Below, piece after piece: positions 10,992 through 21,111 of a DNA stretch of 64,000 nt (position 1 is its first letter; every line of letters begins with the position of its first letter). Origin of the DNA: Pseudofabraea citricarpa (taxonomy: Eukaryota; Ascomycota; Leotiomycetes; Helotiales; Dermateaceae); contig JAPWGK010000015.1 of NCBI GenBank assembly GCA_029641185.1, forward strand, positions 806,001 through 870,000, read 5' to 3'. Both the position numbers and the translations under genes were made by a program. The notes under the pieces were generated by a model. It made no database searches. It had not been told where the DNA came from and worked only from the letters and a program-made list of their open reading frames with translations.

Positions 10992-12647
10992 ATGGCTGCA
11001 CTGAAGATCGCTGCACCGTCGCCCGCCGCCGATGCACATGACTCTGAAGACGAGTCTGTCTCCAGTCCAGCCTCCTCCCATGCCTCAGAATCCAACGACC
11101 ACGACGACCCTGCCAATTCAGACTCCGATTCTCTCGATAGCAATGTCTCCCGCAAGAGGAGGAGAATTTCTCCGTCCCGAGACGAACCTCTATTGTCCAC
11201 GACAAACGTCCCTTCTCGAATAAAACGAAAACCACAGCCCGATCAAAGCCCGCAGAGTAGCAATGCTTCGGTTCTGGCTCCCACCGATCCTAACTCAACT
11301 TTCGCATCTCTAAGTGTCAAACCATGGCTGGTGGCATCTTTAGGATCCATGGCAATCAAACGCCCAACCGGAATTCAAAAAGGATGCATACCTGAAATTC
11401 TCAAAGGACGGGATTGTATAGGTGGAAGCAGAACTGGATCTGGAAAAACAGTAGCGTTTGCAGTCCCGATTTTGCAAAAATGGGCGGAGGATCCCTTTGG
11501 CATCTTCGCCTTGGTTTTGACGCCGACCAGGTATGCCATGTTTATTCTGACGCATGTAGCAAGGATTGTCGGCTAATCTTTTTCTAGGGAACTTGCACTC
11601 CAGATCTATGAGCAATTCAAAGCTATTTCATCTCCTCAGTCCTTGAAAGCCGTCTTGATTACTGGGGGCTCGGATATGCGACCGCAGGCGACCGCTCTGG
11701 CTCAGAGACCACATGTTGTCATTGCAACCCCTGGGAGATTAGCAGACCATATTAGGACATCTGGAGAAGATACGATATGTGCTTTGCGCCGAGTTCGGAT
11801 GGTGGTGCTGGACGAAGCAGATCGCTTGCTGGCCTCTGGGAGTGTTGGAAGTATGTTACCGGACGTGGAGGAATGCCTTTCGGTATTACCCCCAGCAGCA
11901 AAACGACAGACTTTACTCTTTACTGCTACCATCACTCCAGAAGTACGAGCCTTGAAGGAGCTGCCTCAGACGCCGGGGAAGCCCCCAGTCTATGTCTGTG
12001 AGGTTGACACACAGGCTATGGCGACACCAGCCTCGCTAAGGCAGATGTATCTTCAGATACCAGTCACGCATCGAGAACACTATCTCCACATGCTACTGCT
12101 GACTGATGTCAATCTTCCAAAATCCGTCATAATCTTTTGCAATCGTACAGCTACGGCTGACTATCTCACTCATCTTCTTCGTCTATTGGAGCACCGAGTT
12201 ACTGCGCTCCACTCCAAATTACCACAGAGACAAAGAATCGACAATCTGGGTCGGTTTAGGGCGGCAGCAGCCCGAATTCTCGTTGCGACAGATGTAGCAG
12301 CTAGAGGTCTCGATATTCCTGAGGTCGGACTAGTCATCAATTTTGATATTCCACGAGATCCTGATGATTACATTCATCGTGTTGGACGAACAGCTCGTGC
12401 TGGGCGCAAAGGTGATGCAATAACATTCGTAGGACAGAGAGATGTTCAACTTGTCTTGGCAATAGAAGCAAGAGTCGGGCGTGACTTGGAGGCGTGGCAG
12501 GAAGAGGGCGTCAACCTAGAGACCAGGGTCCTCCGGGAGTCGCTGAAGCTTGTGGGTGAGAAGAAGAGAGAAGCAATGCTAGAGATCGAGGAAGGCAGGG
12601 AAGTAGGAGGGAAAAGGAAACGAGGCATGCAGAAGCTCAAAACCTAA
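10992..12647 (+). CDS. DBP8: DEAD-box RNA helicase Dbp8 (40S ribosome biogenesis)
   Basis: Two exons, 10992-11530 and 11588-12647, encode 532 aa. An acidic, Ser-rich and basic N-terminal extension (~110 aa) precedes the helicase core. Visible motifs: Q-motif region [15 protein letters not shown], motif I SRTGSGKT, Ia PTRELA (split by the intron), TPGR, II DEAD, III as [24 protein letters not shown] and [13 protein letters not shown]. The variant III (FTATIT) and the tail match Dbp8 rather than other DEAD proteins. Dbp8 works with Esf2 on early pre-rRNA processing in the nucleolus. The leader at 10930-10990 is A-rich and near the start. Confidence 0.9.
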
Positions 12648-13194
12648 GTACATTACGGAAGCCCCGACATTTACTGCAGCATTCTAGCAAGCCAGCCTTG
12701 GGCTCAGGTACTTCGTCCGTAAATTGACCGAGAGCGCCATCTTACTCAGCTTGCAGGTAGTAATGCATGCTATGGGTGCGATTGGGCTTGATGATTTGAT
12801 GGTAGTGCTGACCTTTTTGGTACGCTCTTATTGTCAAGCTAGGTTTCATATGACTGACTTGTCAGACTTTAGACGAGTCAATCCCAAAGAGTCGTCGATT
12901 AAAGCCGGCCAGTACTATATAGCCAGCTTGCAGTACTGGAAAGATTGCGGGGAAGATAGCCAGGTGGTAAGTCGGCTACTCTTGTGGCGGCAAGGATCCT
13001 TCAACCCCGAGGTCCGTTGGAGTACATGTACTATCCAGTGATGTCAAATACTTCCCGGTCTTTTTTCTATTGGTCCCTGGCTCCTTTAATACTATCTATA
13101 AAATCTCACTTGTCCCCATCTCTTGATTTCCTGCGATTATCTCGTAAAACGTTTGCTCTTTTGTCACCCAGCCGAAACCATTACCGACGCCCCG
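12648..13194. other. intergenic region
   Basis: DBP8 3' end and hydrolase promoter. Pyrimidine-rich just before the hydrolase ATG. No gene seen. Confidence 0.4.
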
Positions 13195-14517
13195 ATGTCT
13201 TCCTCGTTTCGCTCCCAGAAAGCAACAGTTAATTCGCTGACTGTGCTTGAGAAACTTGATATGATTCCTGCAATTTTAACAGTTAGTGAGTTTTGGTAAT
13301 GGTTCACTGCCCTCGCAGTTAGCTAAAATTGGTTGCAGTGGGAAATGCGATCGTTGCCTTCTTCACGGGTGCTGTCCGCAGTAGGAAAACCGCGGGACCT
13401 TTCTGGTACCGCTATGTTGCTCTGACTCTCTTGAGAACGGCTACCAGACGTCTGAGTGTGAGGCAACAACAGCAAGTACCCTACAAAAACCTCATCGATA
13501 GAAAACCACAAGCTAATTGATTATCGTATCTCAGCCTGGTTTTTACTCCCACAGATACTTCTTATGAGCAGTTCTGCAAAAAGGCAGGCCTCAAGCCGGA
13601 AAGCGAGGTCTTGGAAGACGGAACCAAAGCGCACTGGATCGGAGATAAGAATTCGGATAAACTGATCATCAACTTTCACGGTACTTGATTTCATACAGCT
13701 CTTGATCTGTCCATTCTAATATTATCATGTAGGGGGAGGATATGTTGCTCCTGCGTCGCCTGAGATGTTCCAGTTCATGCACGAAATCACTGAGTATCTC
13801 AAATCCCAAGGGAAACCCGTCGGCCTTCTTTTCCTCTCGTATGACCTAGCTCCGCGAGCTCCATATCCAAGACAGCTGCAGCAAGCTGCCGCTCTACTAA
13901 CGCACGTCTTGAACAACCTGCACAAATCACCCCAGAACATCTTCTTCACTGGCGATTCGGCCGGAGCAAATCTAGCTCTAAGTCTCCTGTCGCATATTTC
14001 GCACCCGTGGAACGAGAACCACCCAACCTCGTCGTCCAGCGTAGCACTCAACGGCGGGATCCCCAAGATCTCGCTCTCGGAACGAATTGGCGGGGCCGTC
14101 TTCGTCGCGCCTTGGATCTCCTTCTCTGTCGAGGACGAGTCATTCAAGGCAAACGCCTACAAAGACTGCATCGCACCGCGAGCCGCCGCCCAGTGGTCCG
14201 AGGCCTTCCTGAGCTCGCCGTACCCGCACACCTCCAGCCTCGACTACTACAACCAAGCCATCACGGCGCCGTCGTCGTGGTGGAAGGATCTGATGATCGA
14301 GCGGGTCCTCGTAGTGGCGGGCGAGGACGAGGTGCTCATCGACAGCATCAGGAAGTTCGTCGGCCAGTTCTCCGAGGGCTTTGGGAGCGAGCGCGTCGAG
14401 TTGCTCGTTGCCAAGGATGAGTATCATGACCAGCCCAGCATCGACCTGCAGCTGGGCTACAAGCAGGAAAGCGTCCAGAGTAAGAAGATCAAGGAGTGGC
14501 TGGGTTCGAAATTGTGA
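13195..14517 (+). CDS. alpha/beta hydrolase (hormone-sensitive-lipase-like, Abhydrolase_3)
   Basis: Best model: exons 13195-13285, 13339-13471, 13535-13680 and 13733-14517, 384 aa. A hydrophobic N-terminal segment follows MSSSFRSQK. The oxyanion motif HGGGY is split by intron 3, the nucleophile elbow is GDSAGAN, the acid is likely in VVAGEDEVLIDS and the histidine in EYHDQP. Intron 2 fits only if it uses a GC donor (GCAAGT at 13472) with acceptor CTCAG at 13534, giving RQQHLVFTPTDTSYEQF; the GT alternative (donor at 13456, acceptor CCCACAG at 13554) keeps frame but deletes conserved-looking residues. Likely an esterase or lipase; substrate unknown. Confidence 0.82.
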
Positions 14518-15841
14518 CATTGCTTGATGTCCTTTCTTTCTTCTCTTTTTTTCGGGGTTTTTTTTGCTGTGGTTTCATCGTTAGATGGGTAGGTAGTTAA
14601 TATACCGAAAAAAAATTTCCATCTTTCATATATATGTGCGTACCATAGGTAGGTTCGTCGCCTTAAAAGCATCCAGTGATCCCGATCCTGATCTGACCGT
14701 TCGCACAAAGCACAAAGCGCCCAGTCAGGAACAACGTCGGCCCTTTCAGGAAGGAATTACGTCGGCCCTGAATCGCATCTCGCTGTTATAAAGCGTCCTC
14801 CAGCGGCTACGACTTTACAGATCTGCACACGAGCTCGAACCAGAAATCGACAAAATGGGAGCGAGTCGGCGGGGGCAGCAATAGCGGTGTCTTGCCTCTT
14901 CCACCGTAAAATCCACGTCACCTGGCACGAACGGGCCGTCTAGAGCGTGAAAAACTGTTCGGTTGTCAGAGGCGCTCTCGTTGCCATTCAGACGTGAGTG
15001 GGTATTGGAGTTTGCTTGCTCGCTTAGGGACTGGGGAGGGAGGAGATCGCGTCGCTTCGGGTTTGATATGGGATGTGTGTGGAAACGGCCCCCTTGTACT
15101 TCTTACATGGGCTTCTTTGATGCTTCTGTGCTATGGTGAAACAACAGATGGGTCTCTCAGATAATTCAATGGTCTTTTATCATTTCGTGCTCTTGGGGAA
15201 TGATGGATGAGTCTCCTGGTTGGTGTGTTCAATAAGTAGGTCAGTCATTCATCCATTCAGTCAGCTATTCAGTCAGCCAGTTAGTCTTTCTTCACTCTTT
15301 TGAAAAGTCGTGGAATAGGAAAACTGCAGTAAACATGCGAAGAGCTCATGATTTATCTCCTTGGAGTCACATTGTGAAAACACTGGTTGAATGTTTTTCA
15401 TGCCTTCTTTCCTTTTGTCGCCATGCTGTGAATTCTTTCCCTCTGATGGTATTCCTCTATGTAACACAAGGTTGCTTCTTTAGTTCATTGCAAGATATGC
15501 CTGTGGTAGAGCTAACAAGCCAGCCAGCCAGCTCATCCACGTATCCATCCACCCACCAATCTAAATGAAAGACCGTCTTCCTCCACATACACCTTGGTAA
15601 AACTCCCCGTGCAAAATAGCAACCATAAAACACATCCGCAAAAAATCGCAAAAAATCGCAAAAGTCGCAAGAGCGAATATGCCTCTCTCGTTGGTGAGAA
15701 AGGGACGAAAAGAAAAACTCCTGTCCCAAAGCTTGATCGACTCAACATAACTCCCCATAGCCAGATCATCATTCGTCCTCTCTAGATCCAGCAACCCAAA
15801 TCTTATGAGATCTCATCTTCAAAAAAAAATCCCCCCGCATC
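14518..15841. other. convergent 3' region, no gene seen
   Basis: 1.3 kb between the hydrolase and the minus-strand cysteine-rich protein gene. Contains short CAGTCATTC-type repeats near 15240 and AAAAATCGC repeats near 15640. Several ORFs of 60-90 codons overlap on both strands and none looks real. Confidence 0.4.
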
Positions 15842-16657
15842 TCAGAGCTTGCTCTCCCATTCTGACTTCGGTTCCTCGTCCACAAGTGGAGGATAAATAC
15901 TCCGCAAGAGCTTCCTCCTCCAAATGAAAGGGCCCGGCAGCATGAACTGAAAATTGTCTGTCTTAGCACTCTTTAACTCCTCGACCTTGTTCTGGACGAT
16001 ATAGGCTGGGATCCCATCAGCTCCGTAGTGCACTTCGTCGACATATTTAAATTTTCCACGGAGACCTTCCTGCAAGATGCAGAATGGCTCTCCGTTTCGG
16101 AGGCAGCGGGAGCACCAACGCCCTTTTAGTCCTGGAGGTGGCAGGCGCTGGTATCTTGAAGTGTAAGAACACCGGAGACCGAGCTGCGTGCACTGGAAAC
16201 AGGCATCGAGGATTTCATCCTCATAGCATGATGATTGGGAACTGCTGGATTTGCTGGTGGTGTTGGTGGATACTGATGATGGCGTTGCTGGTTGCAATGA
16301 TGATGATGAGGTTTGCTTGCCAGACGACTCCGGAGTTGTGCAGCAAGAAGATGCCGCCGAATATCTTTCGGACGGCCTGGTATTCACTCCTGACCAGGTA
16401 GATGTCGTGCTTGAGGTGGTACGCGACTGTGCAGACCCGATCGATTCGTCATCGGAATCTGCCGCGCCCTGCAGATGTGCATTTTCGATCTTCTGCAGTG
16501 TTGTGCGGAGTGGCGACGGAGTTGAAGGCGTGGATTTTGCGAGTGTCTCCTTTGGGAGATCCGGGCGTGTCAAGGATCGGGGGGGTTTGAAGGATATTGT
16601 GAGATTACCCTTCTTCTTTCCTTCTTTTGTTGATCCCATATTGGTCCTCGGAACCAA
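15842..16657 (-). CDS. fungal protein of unknown function with a CX2CX6CX18CX2CX7C cysteine cluster
   Basis: Single exon, up to 271 aa; a second ATG (MGSTKEGKKKG) begins six codons later and is an equally good start. The first ~145 residues are Ser/Thr-rich and low complexity. The C-terminal ~120 residues hold six cysteines: CFQC, LRC, then 18 residues, CSRC and FC. The spacing resembles a Zn(II)2Cys6 cluster with a stretched central loop, but there is no downstream linker, coiled coil or fungal_trans domain. Aromatic- and basic-rich sequence follows (GPFIWRRKLLRSIYPPL). I do not recognise a named family. A metal-binding role is inference. Confidence 0.65.
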   Translation of the reverse strand: MVPRTNMGSTKEGKKKGNLTISFKPPRSLTRPDLPKETLAKSTPSTPSPLRTTLQKIENAHLQGAADSDDESIGSAQSRTTSSTTSTWSGVNTRPSERYSAASSCCTTPESSGKQTSSSSLQPATPSSVSTNTTSKSSSSQSSCYEDEILDACFQCTQLGLRCSYTSRYQRLPPPGLKGRWCSRCLRNGEPFCILQEGLRGKFKYVDEVHYGADGIPAYIVQNKVEELKSAKTDNFQFMLPGPFIWRRKLLRSIYPPLVDEEPKSEWESKL

Positions 16658-17870
16658 CTGATGATGGTGTTTAGTGAGGGAGGATGGGTGGTCTGGAAGG
16701 GTTATTGAAGAGAGAGACGTTGCGTTGCGTTGAGTTGAGTTGAGTTGCGTCGGTTGGTTGGTTGCTGAAAGATCGATCGTGGTAGAGGAAAGATAAGATT
16801 TGTCGAGAGATTCCGGGACGCGGCGAAAATATTTTAGAGAGAGAGCCGAAGCTAAAAGATAGATAGGAGACCTGCCTATTTACCTAGCTTACCATAGATA
16901 TTTCCAACTTACTACGGGCCGAAGGGGAACTTTCCATGCAGCCCTTTTTATGCCGCTCTTCCTAAGCTGCTTCGCCTCCCCACATATACACTTCTCTTGT
17001 AAAAATAGATTTCATCACTCGGCTTTTCTTTGTAGGTTGACTTACAACAACTTTGTCAAAGCCGAACCGCGAGGTTTCGATTGGTTGGTCTCATGAAAGA
17101 ATGAACGGGAAAACTCGACTATTTGCTTTGGTAGCCTAAATATAGCTGCATCTTGCCGAAGATACGAGACCACTAACAAGAAAAGATTATTCTGAAGAAA
17201 ATTTCCTCCCGCCATTGCTGGTGCGCCTCATATAATGTGGAAGCTTAAAATTAGATTGTGGGACCAATGTTCCTTTGTCCATTGGCTTGATGAGGCAAAG
17301 GGTGGCTCCTTGTGTCTCTCGAAGATAAGTTCGGGATTCTGAGCCATCGAGAAACTTCCAAGTAGCTTTACTGGCTTTACCACAACTGCACTCACGAGTT
17401 GTCGCTGGAAATCATTTCTTTCCCAGAAAATGCTCGAAGGGAAATCCCCATCTTGTTTCCTCCATGACATGTTTGTAGACCTCTTTCTAGCTGGAATTTG
17501 ATATGAGACATCATTATCCCATCAAAATCAAGTACATAGGTAGTTTTCCATACACATAAATCTAGTTCAGTTAATTTCAAAGTGGTAAAAGAGAATTTAT
17601 TTTGGTTTGAGATATCTGCTAGTTTTTTGCCATGATACTTTCAAGAGGAACATTCTTCTAGTTGGGTCATAAGAAGGAGAATAACAGGGCCGCCATCCAC
17701 AAATTGATTCTGTATCGTACTAGATCTGAAGGGTCGCCTAGCAGTTAGAGACATAACCAATAGCTAAGCGACGCGGACACCAATGGTGCCCATACTTTCT
17801 TGGCAGTGCTCTGTCACTTCTTGAGCCATTCTCAAACTTCTAGTATTAAACAAGCAAGACGACAGATATT
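16658..17870. other. intergenic region
   Basis: Upstream of the cysteine-rich protein gene and downstream of the FHA kinase gene. GTTGCGTTGAG-type short repeats near 16720-16750. No supported gene. Confidence 0.4.
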
Positions 17871-20234
17871 TTATATCTTAGCCCGTTTTCTGTCTCTCTC
17901 CTCCGTACCAGCAGTAGTATCATGAAATGCTCCAGCCTCACAATTGGAAGAGGCAGCTCTTTCCAACGGAGTATTATCTGAGCCAGAAGAATTGGGTGAT
18001 GATTCTAATATATCTCTAGATATATCACGATAGAAAGGTGACTGCGGTTTTCTGGATGGCCGTCTTCGCCGAGATGAAGTGTGCGGAAATGATCCGGGAG
18101 TCTCTTGAGAATCTGGAATGATTTTAATCTCGCCTGTCGTACCAAATAAATCACTACCATTGACAGACCTGCTCCGGATTTCGACGTTCCAGTTTGCTAG
18201 CTCATTTCTATTAGGAGCATCAGCCAGGAATGGCTGACCTGTCTGCGCAATTTCAGCCAGAACACGTTTTCGCCTTGATCGAGGCTTCTGTTCCAAATGA
18301 CGGGTCAGATTGAAGTAAGGTGAAGCTGTGGCGTCGGGAAGCTTCTTATGAGGTTTTCGCACATCTCGCATTTCTTTGTGTAATCCAGAACCAGGTAACC
18401 GTCCAATAACCTTGGAATGGTTATTACGGCACTGCCAGTATTGGATGCTTCGCTGGTACGCATTATCTGCTTCGCTAGGATCGTGTCCCCTGGGATCTGT
18501 GAACCAACAATGCTCGACTGCTTGTCGTGCTTGTATCCGATTCTCTGGGATGGGATCAAGAAGACGGCGGAGAAATTTTCTTGCACTGGATGAAATGTCT
18601 TCCCACTTGAGTTGTGCATATAGGAAGTCATTCGTGATTTCGGAGGCGTCGTTTCGGGAATATCCTGTCTCTGTGATCGTAGTTGTCCCAGTCAGAGTAA
18701 GAAGTGTGACCAGGCCAAACGAGAACATGTCTGCAGCCATAGTATATCCATTTGTAGTATTATCGCTTCTCACCTCACTGGTATTGGGTTAACTCTGGAA
18801 GACAAAAAGTATATAAGAGGGAACTTACGGAGCGGTATACCCACTGGTGCCAACAACCGACTCCATTCGGCTTGATCCGCTTTGCGCGTCGATTGCGAGA
18901 CCGAAATCTGCCAACATAACACGACAACCAATTTCTTTTCGTTCAAGGAGAATATTCTCGGGCTTGATATCTCTGTGAACGACACCTCTCGAGTGGATGA
19001 ATTCCACAGCAAAAGCGATCTGACGGGTAATTACACGGCTATGAACATCCGAGAGGACTCCACCGTGGTGACGAATATATTCAAAGAGGTCACCACCACC
19101 TGCGAGCTCGAAAAACATATAACTAATGGCTATCAGTCATGATTGTCAATATAGTATTTGTTTACGCACATCGAATGTCCCGAGACAAATGCCTTCTTCA
19201 AGTCGATAACATTAGGCTACCATAATTTAGTACATGATGACATCAAAGCAAGACATGACTTACATGGCTGAGCTTTGATAAAATTTTGATTTCGCGCAGA
19301 GCTCTCTCTCGCATCTGATCTTTGGTTTGTGTAGCAGAAATCTTCTCGCCCCGTACTGACTTTGTAGTAAAGAATGTTCTTCGCCATCCCTCGAATTCCA
19401 TAATCTTGCAAGCCACCTGTTTCCTTGTTGCCACATTTTTGGCAAGATACACAGCACCATATGTACCGCTACCAAAGCATCGGTTTGATACAATGTAAGA
19501 TTTTTGTTGTATGAGCTAGATTATTGTAAGATGGCGGACGAAGGTGTCAGATTAGATTGCTTCTCACCGCAAGCTCCTTAGTGATAGCTATGCTCCGTTT
19601 CGGTCCTTGCTTGTCGCGAGTATCAGGCTGCGAAAAAACAAACTTCCAGAATGGTTTGATCTCAATGACATCTCCATCTGTCAAAAGATATCCCGTGCTA
19701 TTTGCCTTCCTACGATAGATACCTATCAGTTCATTATTGACATATGTACCATTGCTACTCTCCAGGTCTTCACAGAAGATCAATGGTGGCTTCGGTAGCT
19801 CAGCAGTTGGATCATCAGGATCCGTATCGTAAATAATCGAATAGATGCGGAAATGCTGCTTCGAGACCATTTCATGGTTGAGGGTGTAGGTGCTAGCATA
19901 ACACGGTCAGAAGTTCCCATATCTCTGAAGTGGGCTGCGCACCATCCTTTGTCCCTTAGCCTGCCAATCCTCAACTCTTCGTTGGCAAGTATAGGGAGCA
20001 CCTGTGCTATATTTTGTTCAGGACATGCAAGTAATACTGCTGAGCGTAACACTTACATTGAGCTTGCTCGTCAAGGCTGCTCTCGAAGTGGAGCTGGGCA
20101 ATCCATGGCCTGGATGCGCTATCAATCTCATTTATTGATTCCAATGACATTGCAGTGCTTAGACAAGTTTCAATGACACAAGAATATGCTGGTAATAGAT
20201 GGGAAGTAAGGACCTGAGTTTTCAGTTCAGCCAA
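17871..20234 (-). CDS. FHA-domain serine/threonine kinase, Mek1/Chk2(Rad53)-like
   Basis: Seven exons (20234-20057, 20006-19943, 19892-19568, 19515-19264, 19216-19170, 19122-18829, 18777-17871) encode 688 aa. N-terminal FHA domain: EELRIGRLRDKG, NHEMVSKQHFRIYS, CEDLESSNGTYVNNELIG. The kinase follows: glycine loop GSGTYGAVYLA, lysine in VACKI, VVHRDIKPENILL, LADFGLAI and GTSGYTAPEV; the P-E pair of APE is created by splicing. The tail (~190 aa) ends in a basic RDRKRAKI, a probable NLS. FHA plus kinase in this order occurs in checkpoint kinase Chk2/Rad53, Dun1 and meiotic Mek1. With one FHA it is closest to Mek1 or Chk2 (prd-4) type, but I cannot choose. Confidence 0.85.
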
Positions 20235-20666
20235 GACGCCTGGCTTGGATGGTTGTTGGCGTGTTTGCCGGTCGCGTGTGGTTCAAGTTGGAAGGCAGTA
20301 CGAGATGCGCACTAATAGTCCGCCAGATAAAGAGCTGATATCAACACAGCGCCCACACACGCAACTTGCACGGTGCCATATACAAAAGATGATTAAATTC
20401 TGCTGCGAAGTTATTTTGCCTACCCAGATGATCAAGTACTGGATTAATCTCCAAAGCGTGACTTCTTGGAAATGGCGCTGCTGTTTAATCTAACACCAGG
20501 TTCCCATTCACTAATTCAACCTACCTATATAGCTTACCTATATTTCTGGCACTATTGTACGAAACCTTGAAGATCGACACTGTCGTTGCAACTGGCTACG
20601 CAGCGATGCCTATCTTTGTACAGAATCTTAAGCGCATAGATCGTAGAGACATGTTTTGGTGATACA
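20235..20666. other. intergenic region
   Basis: Promoter side of the FHA kinase, up to the 55-bp tandem repeat. No gene seen. Confidence 0.4.
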
Positions 20667-20811
20667 GGAACTGCCTGCTTGCCCATCTTCCAAAGTACTC
20701 TCAAAGAGTCATGGTGGTACTGGAACTGCCTGCTTGCCTATCTTCCAAAGTACTCTCAAAGAGTCATGGTGGTACTGGAACTGCCTGCTTGCCTATCTTC
20801 CAAAGTACTCT
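20667..20811 (+). repeat. 55-bp tandem repeat, 2.6 copies, each with AAAGTACTCT
   Basis: Copies begin at 20667, 20722 and 20777, spacing exactly 55 bp, and are nearly identical (copy 1 has CCCATC where the others have CCTATC). Each carries AAAGTACTCT (at 20692, 20747, 20802), a one-base variant of the palindrome found in and after the recombinase-like gene that starts 300 bp downstream. Confidence 0.95.
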
Positions 20812-21111
20812 AGACGTATGAAGACAATATGTACCAAGAAAGGATCCTTTCTTAAGAAAAATACGGCTTAAAAGAGAAGATGTTAGAGGTTGTGTGTGGT
20901 TGTTTGGCCTAGCCGAGCCTTCCTAATCAGATTCGACTGCTCTGGCCTGCTAGGTCTTTCCGTCTGATCCCTCCCCATCTTCTTTCGCAAAGTCACTTTA
21001 TCATCATCATATTTTTCTCACATCTCACCTGGACGCTCTCTTATCTCACTTAATTCAACCTGTGAAGCCTGTCGATCCTCTCCCCCCCTAACACTTGCCA
21101 AGGGGTTCCGT

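Noticed and set aside
14140..14520. 126-codon minus-strand ORF opposite the hydrolase
   Set aside because: A mirror of GC-rich coding sequence on the other strand; no motif and no splice context.
14825..14885. Short ATG frame MGASRRGQQ after a TATAAA-like box
   Set aside because: Ends after nine codons; no splice continuation found.
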